64,000 nucleotides of DNA from CAVVYV01 sp963752585 (GCA_963752585.1 CAVVYV010000004.1:434001-498000), one strand, 5' to 3'; positions 18,201-27,543 are shown, counted from the first letter of the stretch. Numbers and translations are program-made. The notes: generated by a model from the sequence alone, not told the origin.

Positions 18201-18346
18201 GCCTCGAGCTTCCCGATCTTGAAGATCTTCGTCCCACAGTCCGGGCAGGTGCCCTGGATCGCGGGGCGACCGTTCTTCATCGTGACCTGCTGCGGGTCCT
18301 TGATTTCGACCTTCTTGCGTTCCTTGACGCAGTAGCCCTCAGCCAC
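18197..18346 (-). CDS. DUF5679 small zinc-ribbon-like protein
   Basis: A 49-residue protein starting at GTG 18346 and reading AEGYCVKERKKVEIKDP, then VTMKNGRPAIQGTCPDCG and TKIFKIGKLEA. The CxK...CPDCGTKIFKIGK layout is the DUF5679 family, common in Actinobacteria and Chloroflexota. Three cysteines (one near residue 6, a CPDC pair near 35) suggest a small metal-binding ribbon. A perfect AAAGGAGG lies 7 bases before the start. It shares its stop with plsC through CTAG. Function unknown; it may bind nucleic acid or a protein partner. Confidence 0.85.
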   Translation of the reverse strand: MAEGYCVKERKKVEIKDPQQVTMKNGRPAIQGTCPDCGTKIFKIGKLEA

Positions 18347-18501
18347 TGAGAGCCTCCTTTCGAGCCTCGTTTCTTCCGGGCAACCTTCGGGGCGGTCACG
18401 CTAGAGCAGTTACCGGACGATCGTGGCGGCGGGAGCGCGCCAGGCGCGAACTTCGTGCGCTTCGCTACAAGCGTGCCCCCCCGCGGACGCCCAAGGGTGG
18501 G

Positions 18502-19168
18502 CTAGGGCTGCTGCTGCGGAAGCTTCGCTCCGGGCGTGGTGGGCGCCGCCGGCGCCGTCTGCGCCGCCGTTGCCGCCTGCTGGGCCGCCTGTGCCTGCGC
18601 CCTGACCTTGGCGAGATCGGCTGCGCTCTGGCTCGCCTGCTGCTCCGCCGCCGTGATCCGGGTGCTCAGGGACTGGATTGTCGCGTTGATCGCCTTCAGC
18701 CGGTTCTGGTCGGCGGTCGCCGCGCTGACCTGCTGCCCGAGGGTCTCGACCTGGGCCTCGAGGTCGTCGAGATCGTCCTTGGAGGCGGTATTCGGCGCGG
18801 TGATGCCGAGGTAGAGCGCCCCGCCCGCGGCGAGGAGGGCGAGCACGCTGACGATCGTTCCGAAGATGGTGATCCGGCGCTGCTTGCGCTCGATCTCCGC
18901 CATCCAGCCCTGGAGGCCCTCCATCCGCTCGGAAAGGTTCGGGTCGGGCGTGCCGGCCGATTGCGCCTTGGCGCCGCTTCCCCTCCTTGGTTGCGGTGAC
19001 TTCCTCGGTCTCCTTCGCCGCCGTCTTCTTCGCGCTCTTCGTCGCCGTTGGGGCCTCGGTCGTCTCCGCGTCCTCGGGCGCGTTCGAGCGCCTCTGCGGC
19101 GGCTTCCAGGCCTCCCGCAGAGTCTCGGCGAATCCGCGCCGTCCGGAGCCGGACTCTTCCTCAGCCAT
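18502..19168 (-). CDS. Coiled-coil single-pass membrane protein, frameshifted
   Basis: The frame-corrected product is about 221 residues. The N-terminal half (MAEEESGSGRRGFAETLREAW, then Ala/Thr/Lys-rich linker) is in one frame and the rest, from KAQSAGTPDPNLSERMEGLQG onward, in the next; one extra base at about 18965-18975 explains the switch. Then follow a basic segment (AEIERKQRR), a membrane helix (ITIFGTIVSVLALLAAGGALYLG), a coiled coil rich in heptads (LDDLEAQVETLGQQVSAAT, INATIQSLSTRITAAEQQ) and an Ala/Gln/Pro-rich tail. It should sit in the membrane with the coiled coil outside. Function unknown. ATG 19177 (MGGMAEEE) is an alternative start. Confidence 0.66.
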
Positions 19169-19271
19169 GCCGCCCATCCTAGTGCCCCGTCCGAGAGCGG
19201 CCGGGATCAAACGTTCCATACCATGCTCCCGAGCCCCCGGGACCGCGACCACGACCAAAGGAGAGCGCCCG

Positions 19272-20435
19272 ATGCCCGAAGCAGTGATCGTCGACACCAT
19301 CCGCACGCCGATCGGTCGAGCATTCAAGGGCTCGCTGGCGCAGCTCCGCCCCGACGAGATGGGCGCGTTCGTCGTCGACCAGCTGCTCGAGCGCAACCCG
19401 GACGTCGAGCCCGCCTCAGTCGAGGACCTCTTCTGCGGCTGCGGGATGCCGCAGGGCCTCCAGGCCTTCAACATCGGCCGGATCATGGTCCTGCTCTCGG
19501 AGAAGCTGCCCGAGACCGTCAACGGGGTGACGATGTCCCGCTACTGCGCCTCCAGCCTCGACTCGATCCGCCATGCCGCCAACGCGGTCCGGGCCGGCCA
19601 GGGCGACACCTACATCGCCGCGGGGGTCGAGTGGGTGAGCCGGTACAACGAGCGGACCGAGCCCGCCGGCGCCGCCGATCAGAACGAGAAGCTCCAGGGC
19701 AAGGACGGCACCCCGAACGCCTACATCGAGATGGGGTTGACCGCGGTCAACGTCGCCAAGCGCTACGAGGTCAGCCGTGCCGACATGGACAAGTACGCGC
19801 AGCGCTCCCAGGAGCTTGCGGTGCGCTCCCAGGAGGACGGCTTCTTCGACCGCGAGATCGTCCCGGTGACCGACCACGAGGGCAACGAGGTGGCCAAGGA
19901 CGACGGCCCGCGGTCGAGCTCGACCCTGGAGAAGCTCGCCGAGCTGCCCGAGGCGTTCGAGGGCGGGGGAGGGGTGACCGCCGGCAACTCCTGCCCCCTC
20001 AACGACGGGGCCGCCGCGGCGCTGGTCATGTCCGACGAGAAGGCGAAGGAGCTGGGGCTCGAGCCCCGAGCGAAGATCGTCACCGCCGCCACCCACGGCA
20101 ACGAACCGGAGTACATGGGCGTCGCCCCGATCGGAGCGATCAAGAAGGTGCTCGATCGGGCCGGGATGAAGATCGGCGACGTCGGCACCGTCGAGCTCAA
20201 CGAGGCCTTCGCCGCCCAGGTGATCCCGATCATGGCCGAGTGCGACATCCCCCTTGAGAAGCTCAACACCCACGGTGGCGCAATCGCCCTCGGGCACCCG
20301 TTCGGGATGACCGGCGCGCGGATCATGGGCACCCTGCTGAACGCGATGGAGACCGACGACCACCAGGTCGGCCTCGAGACGATGTGCGTCGCGGGCGGCC
20401 AGGGCGAGGCGATGATCGTCGAGCGCCTCAACTGA
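19272..20435 (+). CDS. fadA: Acetyl-CoA C-acyltransferase (thiolase)
   Basis: Catalyses thiolytic cleavage of 3-ketoacyl-CoA in beta-oxidation (or the reverse condensation). The 387-residue product has the acyl-accepting Cys 92 in SRYCASSLDSIRHA, the active His in GGAIALGHPFGMTGAR and the second Cys in MCVAGGQGEA. GGVTAGNSCPLNDGAA is the usual thiolase strand. AAAGGAGA precedes ATG 19272. No 3-hydroxyacyl-CoA dehydrogenase (fadB) is adjacent; TetR and a long-chain acyl-CoA dehydrogenase gene lie convergently downstream. A biosynthetic acetyl-CoA acetyltransferase role is less likely from the context but is not excluded. Confidence 0.9.
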   Translation: MPEAVIVDTIRTPIGRAFKGSLAQLRPDEMGAFVVDQLLERNPDVEPASVEDLFCGCGMPQGLQAFNIGRIMVLLSEKLPETVNGVTMSRYCASSLDSIRHAANAVRAGQGDTYIAAGVEWVSRYNERTEPAGAADQNEKLQGKDGTPNAYIEMGLTAVNVAKRYEVSRADMDKYAQRSQELAVRSQEDGFFDREIVPVTDHEGNEVAKDDGPRSSSTLEKLAELPEAFEGGGGVTAGNSCPLNDGAAAALVMSDEKAKELGLEPRAKIVTAATHGNEPEYMGVAPIGAIKKVLDRAGMKIGDVGTVELNEAFAAQVIPIMAECDIPLEKLNTHGGAIALGHPFGMTGARIMGTLLNAMETDDHQVGLETMCVAGGQGEAMIVERLN

Positions 20436-20471
20436 GCGCCTGACCCGGCGTCCCAAGCGGGGCGTGAGGGG

Positions 20472-21086
20472 CTAGGCGCGCAGCCCCTCGAGCAGCTCGA
20501 CCAGCGCCGCTTCCACTTCCTCCCGCGTGGTGCCGGGGTCCTCGGCGCTGGCGATCATCAGCGCCGCCTCCGAGAGGGCGGCGAGGAGCAGGTGGGAGAG
20601 CGGCTCGAGCGGCAGCCGCCTCAGCACCCCGGCGTCGATCGCGCCGCCGAGCGCGGTCCGGGTCAGCCCGAGCCCGTAGCGCTCGTCGATCTGCCGCCAC
20701 TCGTCCCAGCCGAGGACCGCTGGGGCGTCGATCAGGGCGATCTGCTTCACCGCGGGCTCCTCGCAGGCGTCCAGGAACGAGCGGGTCCCTGTCAGGATCA
20801 GCTCCCAGGGGTCGGCGACCTCGCCCATCGCGGCGCCGATCCGCTCGATCAGCTCCTCCTCGACCCGCTCGTGGACGGCCCGAAAGAGGTCGCGCTTGTC
20901 CTCGAAGTGGTGGTAGAGCGCCCCGCGGGTGACCCGGGCGCGGGAGACGATCTCCTCGGTCCCCACCTCGGAATAGCCGCGCTTGGCGAAGAGGTCGAGT
21001 CCGGCCTGGACAAGGGCGTCGCGGGTGGCTCGCGCTCCCTCGTCGCGACGGGTGGGCGGTCGTGTTGCTGTCCCGGGGTTCGACAT
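20472..21086 (-). CDS. TetR-family transcriptional regulator
   Basis: A 204-residue repressor-type protein. The N-terminal helix-turn-helix lies at about 20-65: ALVQAGLDLFAKRGYSEVG, TEEIVSRARVTRGALYHHF and EDKRDLFRAVHERV. The remaining all-helical part is the ligand domain and is variable. It resembles regulators of fatty-acid degradation (FadR/PsrA-like) in position only. It is transcribed divergently from nothing: the acyl-CoA dehydrogenase gene is just upstream in the same direction with a 21-base gap, so the two form a unit and the regulator may control it in response to acyl-CoA. That last point is inference. Confidence 0.9.
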   Translation of the reverse strand: MSNPGTATRPPTRRDEGARATRDALVQAGLDLFAKRGYSEVGTEEIVSRARVTRGALYHHFEDKRDLFRAVHERVEEELIERIGAAMGEVADPWELILTGTRSFLDACEEPAVKQIALIDAPAVLGWDEWRQIDERYGLGLTRTALGGAIDAGVLRRLPLEPLSHLLLAALSEAALMIASAEDPGTTREEVEAALVELLEGLRA

Positions 21087-21107
21087 ACAGCCTGTAGGTT
21101 AGGCCCG

Positions 21108-22868
21108 CTAGTCCTCGAACAGGGCGTAGCCGTACTCGCCGCGCTTGTAGGCGAGCTTCGCGATCGCGGTCATCCGCTCGTCGTCGTTCGAGTCCATCTG
21201 GTCGAAGCGGCCGCGGACCCGGTCGGCGGCTCGGGAGCAGAAGGTGTCCGCGATGTAGTGCTCCTGACCGGATGGCTCCACCCCCTGGTCCTCGAAGGTG
21301 TGGCTGATCCGCGAGATGACCGCGATCTGACCGTAGATGTCGGCGATGTTGTCGGCGAGGCGCTTCTGCTGGAACTGGCGCTCGATGATCCCCTTCTTGT
21401 GCTCGCGCAGCAGGGACTCCGTGTACCCCCGCAGCTGCTTGACCTGGTCGGAGACGGAGTCGGCGTGATCCTTGAGCTCCTCGTGGGCCAGCGTGATCCG
21501 GTCGGGACGGACCTCGCGCTGGATCCGCTCGCTTGCGTACTCGACCAGGACGCCGATCGAGCGAATCGGGTCGGAGAGCTCGAGCTCGCCGAGCTCGGAC
21601 AGCTTCTCGCCGACCGGCTTGAAGCCGCCAAGGGCGACGAAGGCGCGGAGGACATCGTTGGCGCCCTCGAAGATCGGATAGATCCGGGTGTCGCGCAGCA
21701 CCTTCTCGTACGGGCGGTCGCGCATGTAGCCCTCGCCCCCCGCGAGCTGCAGCGCCCGGTTCGCCGCGTACCAGAGGAATTCCGTCCCCGAGACCTTGCA
21801 GACGGCCGACTCCAGCGAGTAGTCGGGGACGCCGGCGTCGACCAGGCCGCAGGTCAGGTAGCACATCGACTCCAGCCCGAAGAGGTGGGTGACCATCCAG
21901 CCGATCTTGTCCTGGACCAGCTCGAAGTCGGCCAGGGGCCGGTCGAACTGCCGGCGATCCTTGACGTGGTCGATCGAGAGGTCGAGGAGCCTCTTCGCCC
22001 CGCCGACCGATCCGGTGCCGAGGCCGATCCGGCCGCTGTTGAGGATCTGCATCGCCACCCGGAAGCCCTGGCCGGGTTCGCCGAGCACGTTCTCGGCCGG
22101 CACCCTGACGTCCTTGAAATAGAGCCGGCGGAGGTCGTTGGCTCGGAGGCCCATCGTGTCGTAGCGCTCACCGACCTCGAGGCCCTCCATCCCCTTCTCC
22201 AAGAGGAGGGCGATGTGCTTGTCCTCGCCGTTCACCTCCGCCCTGGCGAAGGTGGTGATCACGTCCGCCCTGGACCCATTGCCGATATAGCGCTTCTCTC
22301 CGTTGAGGACCCAGGAGCCGTCGGCCTGCTTGACCGCACGCGAGCGGACGTTGTACGCGTCGGAGCCGGCATCGGGCTCGGTCAGGGCAAAGGCGGCGAG
22401 CTTCTCACCGACGGCGAGACTTGGGAGGAAGCGTTCCTTCTGCTCGTCGGTGCCGAAGAGCGAGATCCCCTTGAAGCCGATCGACTGGTGGACGCCGAGG
22501 ACGATCGCCAGGGTGGCGTCGATCTGGCCGATCGTCTCGAACACACGGGCGTAGCCGGTCTGCGAGAGGCCCTGGCCCCCGTAGCGCTCGTCCACATAGA
22601 GGCCCAGCGCCCCGATCTCGCCGAGGTCGCGGAGGACATCGTCCGGGATCCAGCGCTCCTCCTCGGCCCGGCGCGGGTCGTAGTTCTTCTCGCAGTACTC
22701 GCGGATGCGAGCGTTCAGCTCCCGGATCCGGTCCTGCTCGGCGACGGCGGGCGCCGGCCAGGGAAAAACGAGCTCCTCGTGGATCTCGCCGAGGAAGAGC
22801 GACTTCGCGAAGGAGGAGACCCCCTCCTCGGCCTCCGGCTCGCGCGGGATCGCTTCCCTGACGGCCAT
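21108..22868 (-). CDS. Long-chain (VLCAD-type) acyl-CoA dehydrogenase
   Basis: An FAD-dependent acyl-CoA dehydrogenase of 586 residues, longer than short-chain types and matching very-long-chain enzymes with an extra C-terminal domain. FAD/substrate motifs FALTEPDAGSDAYNVR, GEKRYIGNGSRADV and the catalytic Glu region IYPIFEGANDVLRAF are present. The first step of beta-oxidation, introducing the 2,3 double bond, is the expected reaction. ATG 22868 begins MAVREAIPREPEA. It is the promoter-proximal gene before the TetR regulator. Electrons would go to ETF, which is not in the window. Confidence 0.9.
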   Translation of the reverse strand: MAVREAIPREPEAEEGVSSFAKSLFLGEIHEELVFPWPAPAVAEQDRIRELNARIREYCEKNYDPRRAEEERWIPDDVLRDLGEIGALGLYVDERYGGQGLSQTGYARVFETIGQIDATLAIVLGVHQSIGFKGISLFGTDEQKERFLPSLAVGEKLAAFALTEPDAGSDAYNVRSRAVKQADGSWVLNGEKRYIGNGSRADVITTFARAEVNGEDKHIALLLEKGMEGLEVGERYDTMGLRANDLRRLYFKDVRVPAENVLGEPGQGFRVAMQILNSGRIGLGTGSVGGAKRLLDLSIDHVKDRRQFDRPLADFELVQDKIGWMVTHLFGLESMCYLTCGLVDAGVPDYSLESAVCKVSGTEFLWYAANRALQLAGGEGYMRDRPYEKVLRDTRIYPIFEGANDVLRAFVALGGFKPVGEKLSELGELELSDPIRSIGVLVEYASERIQREVRPDRITLAHEELKDHADSVSDQVKQLRGYTESLLREHKKGIIERQFQQKRLADNIADIYGQIAVISRISHTFEDQGVEPSGQEHYIADTFCSRAADRVRGRFDQMDSNDDERMTAIAKLAYKRGEYGYALFED

Positions 22869-22895
22869 CAGGGCCAGCCTACCCCCGGCCCAGGG

Positions 22896-24197
22896 TTATG
22901 GCGCCCAGGACCAGGTGACGAAGAGGACCGTGGAGATCGCCAGGAGGGTGCCGAACACCCCCAGCACCGGTCGCACCCGGTCGCGCTCGTGCGCCCACAG
23001 CGCGAGGGCGATCCAGAGCGGGAAGAGGACGAACATGAAGCGCGGCAAGGACATCAACGCGTATCCCGAGGCGGGGACCGAGAGCGGCAGCGCCAGCCCG
23101 CAGGCGGCGTAGGCCGTGTAGGCGGCCGGCAGTCGCCTGCTCGCCTCATGGACGAGCCAGAGTCCCGCGATCAGGAAGCCGACCAGGGCGATGTCCCGAA
23201 CGGCGAGCAGCGATGGGCTGATCCCGCTTCCGACCGAGGAGCCCGACCGCCCGAGGCCCGGGATCAGGAGCTCGATCGCGCCGTCGAGGGCGCTCCAGAT
23301 CCCGAGGGCAATGCCACCGAGCGGGACGAGGGTGCGGTGCCAGACCTCCTGGGCGGTGAAGGGGGCGAGGGGATCGCCGGTGGCGAGCCCAATGTAGGCG
23401 AGGTAGGCGAGCAGCCCGGCCGGCACCGCTGCCACCACCCAGAGGAAATCGGCCCGGACTGGATGGCGGGGCCGGAGGCCGGCCCCCATCTCGCGTCCCG
23501 GGCGGTCGGCTCGCGGCCCGTACAGGTAGAGGACCAGCAGCGGAACCATCAGCAGCAGCCCGCTGCTCCGCGATGCGGCCGCCACCGCGCCAAGCGCCCC
23601 CGCCATCGGCCAGCTGCCGAGACGGGCCGCGTAGATCGAGCCGATCGAGACCAGCAGGAAGAGCCCCTCCGTGTAGACGGCGGATAGCACCATCGCGGTC
23701 GGGAACCAGGCCATGAACCAAACGACGGTCCGGGCGCGCTCGGCGTCGTAGTCAAGGGTGACCAGCCGGTGCAGGAGGTAGAGCGCGCCGAGCGAGCATG
23801 CCGAGGAGATCAGGACGCCCGCGAGAAGGGTCGAGCCGATCAGCGCTCCGCCGAGCGCGGTCAGCCCCGGGAAGACCGGGAAGAAGGCGGCGCGTCCGCT
23901 GACGTCGTAGCCGTTCTCGGCGATCGCCAGGTACCAGGCGGCGTCGAAGCGAGCACCGGGGGCGACCAGGAGGTTGGCGAAAGGGTCGTCGAAGGGGAGG
24001 GTGAGGAAGAGAGGATCGAGGCGCGACGAGGTGCCGGAGGCCCAGCCGAAGGCGAGGATGGCGACGATCCCCGCCCCCCAGATCAGGGCCCGCGAGGACC
24101 AGAAGGCCGTCCATGCGTCGCGAGCGGCGACCCGGCGCTCGGTCGTCAATCCAGGGATCGCCCAGAACTCGGCGGTCTCGACTCGGGGCTGGGTCAT
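22896..24197 (-). CDS. Mannosyltransferase-like multi-pass membrane protein (PIG-V/GT-C type)
   Basis: A 433-residue protein with about nine to eleven membrane segments. From ATG 24197 (MTQPRVETAEF) it begins with a soluble stretch and then the first helix. The loop RFDAAWYLAIAENGYDVSGRAAFFPVFPGL (read at about residues 70-100 in pieces) has the GT-C catalytic-loop layout (D near the start, then WY) and matches the bacterial PIG-V/mannosyltransferase 2 family, which uses polyprenyl-phosphate mannose. The frame is open to 24344, but the added residues are low-complexity. Role in wall or lipid glycosylation is likely; the acceptor is unknown. Confidence 0.78.
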   Translation of the reverse strand: MTQPRVETAEFWAIPGLTTERRVAARDAWTAFWSSRALIWGAGIVAILAFGWASGTSSRLDPLFLTLPFDDPFANLLVAPGARFDAAWYLAIAENGYDVSGRAAFFPVFPGLTALGGALIGSTLLAGVLISSACSLGALYLLHRLVTLDYDAERARTVVWFMAWFPTAMVLSAVYTEGLFLLVSIGSIYAARLGSWPMAGALGAVAAASRSSGLLLMVPLLVLYLYGPRADRPGREMGAGLRPRHPVRADFLWVVAAVPAGLLAYLAYIGLATGDPLAPFTAQEVWHRTLVPLGGIALGIWSALDGAIELLIPGLGRSGSSVGSGISPSLLAVRDIALVGFLIAGLWLVHEASRRLPAAYTAYAACGLALPLSVPASGYALMSLPRFMFVLFPLWIALALWAHERDRVRPVLGVFGTLLAISTVLFVTWSWAP

Positions 24198-24316
24198 GAC
24201 GGGGAGGAGGGGAGGCGGACGCGACCGTCTGGCGGCCCGGACTCTGCCAGGACCGCGGGCCACGGCTGTGAACCCGCCGTGAACGCCGAGATGAACCACT
24301 GATCTAAGGTCGCGGC

Positions 24317-25102
24317 GTGAACCGCGTTCGGCCGCTGATCGCAATCGCCGCTCTCTGCCTGGGCGCCGCGCTGGCCTCCTGTGGTGGTGAGGACGAGCAG
24401 CCGCGGCCGGTCGATCCCGAGGCGCTCCTCGATGCGGCCTTCAGCGAGCCCGTTTCCAGCGCGATCGCCGGCATCGACCTCGTCGCCGGCGCCGAGGCGG
24501 TGCCCTCGCTCCCGGCGCCGGTGAGCCTCTCGCTCAATGGCCCCTACGTGAGCGGGGGCGGAGTGAGGCCCCCGAGCGTCGACTGGGAGCTCGACGCCGA
24601 GGTCGCCGGGTTCGGGGTCGACGGCGAGCTGGTCTCGACCGGCGAGGACGTCTACCTCAGCATCTTCGGAGACAACTACCGGGTGGGGCGGGCGGCGGTG
24701 GCGGCTAGGCGTGAGGCGCTCGCCGACCCGGGGCTCGAACCGCGCTCGTGGTTCGGACCCGCCACCTACGCGGGCGACGAGGAGGTCGAGGGCACCGAGG
24801 CCGCCCGGATCGACGCCCCCCTGCGCGGCGCCCGGCTGGCCGAGGATCTCGAATCGCTCGGCGACAGCCTCGCCCTGCCCGCGGTGCGGCCGCCCCCCAT
24901 CCGAGGAACGATCGGGGCTTGGGTCGGGATCGACGACGGGGTGATCCGGAGGCTCCAGATCGACGGGGGTGAGGATCTGGCGGTGGAGGTTGTGCTGAGC
25001 GAGGTCGGCGAGCCGCAGGAGATCACGATTCCCGCGGGCGGCGGGTTCAAGCCGATCACCGATCTGCTAGCGAGCCTGCAAGAGCTCGGCGTTTCCCCAT
25101 AG
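24317..25102 (+). CDS. Putative lipoprotein (LppX/LprAFG-like)
   Basis: A 261-residue exported lipoprotein. The N-terminus has a signal peptide and lipobox LASC at about 19-22 followed by GGEDEQPRP. The body has repeated beta strands: FSEPVSSAIAGIDL, VDWELDAEVAGFGVDGELVSTGEDVYLSIFGDNYRV (in segments), and a C-terminal VVLSEVGEPQEITIPAGG. The layout of an FSxPxSx start, EV-FGVxGELVSTG and a terminal PxG strand is that of LppX/LprAFG-type lipid carriers widespread in Actinobacteria. Ligand unknown. The start is GTG. It is followed after 10 bases by a small membrane gene and may be co-expressed. Confidence 0.72.
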   Translation: MNRVRPLIAIAALCLGAALASCGGEDEQPRPVDPEALLDAAFSEPVSSAIAGIDLVAGAEAVPSLPAPVSLSLNGPYVSGGGVRPPSVDWELDAEVAGFGVDGELVSTGEDVYLSIFGDNYRVGRAAVAARREALADPGLEPRSWFGPATYAGDEEVEGTEAARIDAPLRGARLAEDLESLGDSLALPAVRPPPIRGTIGAWVGIDDGVIRRLQIDGGEDLAVEVVLSEVGEPQEITIPAGGGFKPITDLLASLQELGVSP

Positions 25103-25112
25103 ATTTGGGGGC

Positions 25113-25358
25113 ATGGAAGGTCGGGGACGCAGCCCGGAGGAGCGTCAGGCCGCAGCCGAGGCCCGGGCCCGCGCCCGCGAGGGGCGGCCCGAGCCCGGCG
25201 ACGAGGAGCAGCTGGAGGGGGCCGGCCCCCGCGGCGCAGAGGAACCGGTGAGCCGCCACTACGGCGGCGGCGACGTCTACGCTCGCCGGCGCCTGCTCGC
25301 GATCGGCGCGGCGGTGATCGTCATCGTCCTGCTCTTCCTCCTGATCGTCGGCTGCTAG
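25113..25358 (+). CDS. Small C-terminally anchored membrane protein
   Basis: An 81-residue protein with no recognised domain. Residues 1-50 are charged and Glu/Arg/Ala-rich (RSPEERQAAAEARARAREGR). A single hydrophobic helix lies at about 60-80 (LLAIGAAVIVIVLLFLLIVG) and ends in Cys. The product would be a tail-anchored or single-pass membrane protein. ATG 25113 follows the lipoprotein stop by 10 bases, so the two genes are probably an operon. The strong GC bias at third positions supports coding. Function unknown. Confidence 0.7.
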   Translation: MEGRGRSPEERQAAAEARARAREGRPEPGDEEQLEGAGPRGAEEPVSRHYGGGDVYARRRLLAIGAAVIVIVLLFLLIVGC

Positions 25359-25370
25359 CTCGCACCGAAA

Positions 25371-26534
25371 CTAATTGAGCTCCTCGTCGACCTGGTCGGC
25401 GATCAGCCGGGCGAGGGCGAGCGAGGAGGTCGCTGCGGGGGAGGGAGCGTTGCGCAGGTGCAGCGCCCGCTCGGTCCGGTGGACGACGAAGTCGTCGACG
25501 AGAGTGCCGTCGCGGTGCATCGCCTGGGCGCGGACGCCGGAGGGGCCCGGCTCGAAGTCGGATGCGGCGAGGCCGGGGACCAGGCGGGCCGCCTCGCCGA
25601 CGAACGAGCGGCGGCTGAGCGCGTGCGCAAGCTCGCCGAGGGCCGCCCGGCGGTGCCGGAGAGCCAGTCGCCAGGAGCCGGGATAGGCGAAGCCTCCGAC
25701 CATCAGTGCCGACGGGCCCAAGAGGGCGTCGCCCGCGATCGTCCTCGTCAGGTGGGGGCCGAGAAAGGGAAGCTCGGGATCGGGGACCGGATAGACGCTC
25801 GCGCGGACCAGCTCCCGGCGCTCCGGGCGCAGCCGGAGGTAGGCGCCGCGGAAGGGGACGATCCGCGGTTCCCGGGGGGCGCCGGCGGCGATCGCGAGGC
25901 GATCCGATCGGCGCCCGGCGCAGCAGACCGCGTACCGGGCGCGGGTCTCGCCGCCGGTATGGCGAAGCAGGATCGAGTCGGCGCCGGGAGAGAAGGCTTC
26001 GACCCCGGAGGAGAGGGCGATCTCACCGCCGGCCTCGTGGACCTCGCCGGCGAGGGCTCGGGCGACGTCGACGAAGTCGACCACCCCGGTGTTCGGCGAG
26101 TGGAGGGCGGCGAGGCCGCGGGCATGCGGCTCGATCTCGGCGATCTCGTCGGCGCCGATCCGCCGCAACCCGGGGACCCGATTGGCCTGGCCGCGGCGTT
26201 CGAGCTCGTCGAGGCGCGGCAGCTCCCGCTCCGAGGTGGCGACGATCAGCTTCCCATCTCGGCGGGCCTCGACCCCCCGCTGATCGCAGAAGGCGTACAT
26301 CTCCCGGGCGCCGTCGACGCACAGGCGGGCCTTCAGCGAGTCGGGCTCGTAGTAGATCCCGGCGTGGATGACGCCGCTCGTCTCCCCGGTCTGGCCGCTC
26401 GCGATCTCGGGGGCGCGCTCGAGCACCACCAGGCCGAGGCCGGGGTGCCGGCGAAGGAGCTCGCGGGCGACCGCGAGCCCGACGATCCCGGCGCCGATCA
26501 CCGCCACCTCGGATTCGCGCCGCCGCTCGCTCAC
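25371..26534 (-). CDS. lhgO: L-2-hydroxyglutarate oxidase (FAD-dependent, LhgO family)
   Basis: An FAD-dependent oxidoreductase of 387 residues that converts L-2-hydroxyglutarate to 2-oxoglutarate. The dinucleotide motif VIGAGIVGLAVAREL is at the N-terminus, then SGQTGETSGVIHAGIYYEPDS, which is diagnostic for the LhgO branch. RGAYLRLRPERRELVR and the C-terminal RNAPSPAATSSLALA complete the fold. ATG 26534 starts MSERRRESEV. It is divergent from the DNA ligase gene, with only 22 bases between starts, so promoters overlap coding sequence. Role: metabolite repair or electron feed to the quinone pool. Confidence 0.87.
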   Translation of the reverse strand: MSERRRESEVAVIGAGIVGLAVARELLRRHPGLGLVVLERAPEIASGQTGETSGVIHAGIYYEPDSLKARLCVDGAREMYAFCDQRGVEARRDGKLIVATSERELPRLDELERRGQANRVPGLRRIGADEIAEIEPHARGLAALHSPNTGVVDFVDVARALAGEVHEAGGEIALSSGVEAFSPGADSILLRHTGGETRARYAVCCAGRRSDRLAIAAGAPREPRIVPFRGAYLRLRPERRELVRASVYPVPDPELPFLGPHLTRTIAGDALLGPSALMVGGFAYPGSWRLALRHRRAALGELAHALSRRSFVGEAARLVPGLAASDFEPGPSGVRAQAMHRDGTLVDDFVVHRTERALHLRNAPSPAATSSLALARLIADQVDEELN

Positions 26535-26556
26535 GCCTGCGATCCTAGGGCCGTCG

Positions 26557-27528
26557 ATGGCCCTCCCCCTGAAGCCCCCGGTGAAGCCGCAGCTGGCGCT
26601 GTCGCGGAAGGAGCTCCCCGAGGGCGATGACTGGGTCTACGAGCCCAAGTACGACGGCTTCCGGGCGCTCGCCTTCGTCGACAGCGACGATCTCTACCTC
26701 CAGTCGCGGGGCGGCCGCCCGCTCCGCCGCTACTTCCCCGAGCTCGAGTTCCCCGAGGGCCGCTACGTCCTCGACGGCGAGCTGGTCATCCTCGACTCAG
26801 AGGGCCGGGAGGAGTTCGACGCCCTCCAGAACCGGCTCCACCCAGCCGAGTCGCGGGTGAGGATGCTGGCCGAGCAGACGCCGGCACTTTTCCGCGCCTT
26901 TGACCTGCTCGCCCTCGACCGCTCGAAGCTGCTCCGGAAGCCGTTCAGCGAGCGGCGGGCGGCGCTGGAGGAGCTGATCGCGAAGGCGCCCGGCCGGAAG
27001 AAGAGCGCATCGGGATCGGTCGAGCTCACTCCCCTGACCAAGTCCGCGAAGCGAGCCGAGCCGCTGCTCCAATCCGGCGAGGGAGTGATCGCGAAGCAGC
27101 TCGACGCGATCTACGAGCCCGGGAAGCGCCGGGGGATGGTGAAGGTGAAGCGGGTGCGGACGATCGACTGCGTGATCGTCGGCTGGCGGCCGGGTAAGGA
27201 GGAGGGCACGGTCGGCTCGCTGATCCTCGGGCTCTACGACAAGAAGGGGACGCTGATCCCGATCGGGCACACATCCGGGCTGAAGGCGAAGGAGAAGCGC
27301 GAGCTGGTGAAGACGCTGAAGCCATATGAGACCGGCGAGCGCGGCAGCGGCGACCCGAGCCGCTGGGACTCGGACCGCGAGCTCGAGTGGTTCTCACTCC
27401 GGCCGGAGCTCGTGGTCGAGATCACCTACGACCACACCAGTGGCGGCCGGATCCGCCACGGCTCGAAGATCATCCGCTGGCGCGAGGACAAGGACCCGAA
27501 GGACTGCAAGATCGACCAGCTGGTCTAG
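26557..27528 (+). CDS. ATP-dependent DNA ligase, stand-alone NHEJ-type (LigC/LigD ligase module)
   Basis: A 323-residue ligase that seals nicks via an enzyme-adenylate. Motif I KYDGFR is at 31-36 (YEPKYDGFRALAF), motif III as FRAFDLLALD, motif IV EGVIAKQLDAIYEPG and motif V WVK-like MVKVKRVRTIDCVIVGWRPG. The C-terminal OB domain follows. The length is that of LigC or the isolated LigD ligase module. Start ATG 26557 gives the family N-terminus; the open frame extends further up without domain content. The phosphoesterase (1.7 kb) and polymerase (28.3 kb) modules are encoded separately. No Ku gene is in the window. Confidence 0.9.
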   Translation: MALPLKPPVKPQLALSRKELPEGDDWVYEPKYDGFRALAFVDSDDLYLQSRGGRPLRRYFPELEFPEGRYVLDGELVILDSEGREEFDALQNRLHPAESRVRMLAEQTPALFRAFDLLALDRSKLLRKPFSERRAALEELIAKAPGRKKSASGSVELTPLTKSAKRAEPLLQSGEGVIAKQLDAIYEPGKRRGMVKVKRVRTIDCVIVGWRPGKEEGTVGSLILGLYDKKGTLIPIGHTSGLKAKEKRELVKTLKPYETGERGSGDPSRWDSDRELEWFSLRPELVVEITYDHTSGGRIRHGSKIIRWREDKDPKDCKIDQLV

Positions 27529-27543
27529 GGCGCGGGGTGTCGC

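Noticed and set aside
20592..23687. A 1031-residue open frame on the plus strand
   Set aside because: It lies antisense to the TetR regulator, acyl-CoA dehydrogenase and mannosyltransferase-like genes, all with family motifs. Long antisense frames are common in GC-rich DNA, and this one has no domain.
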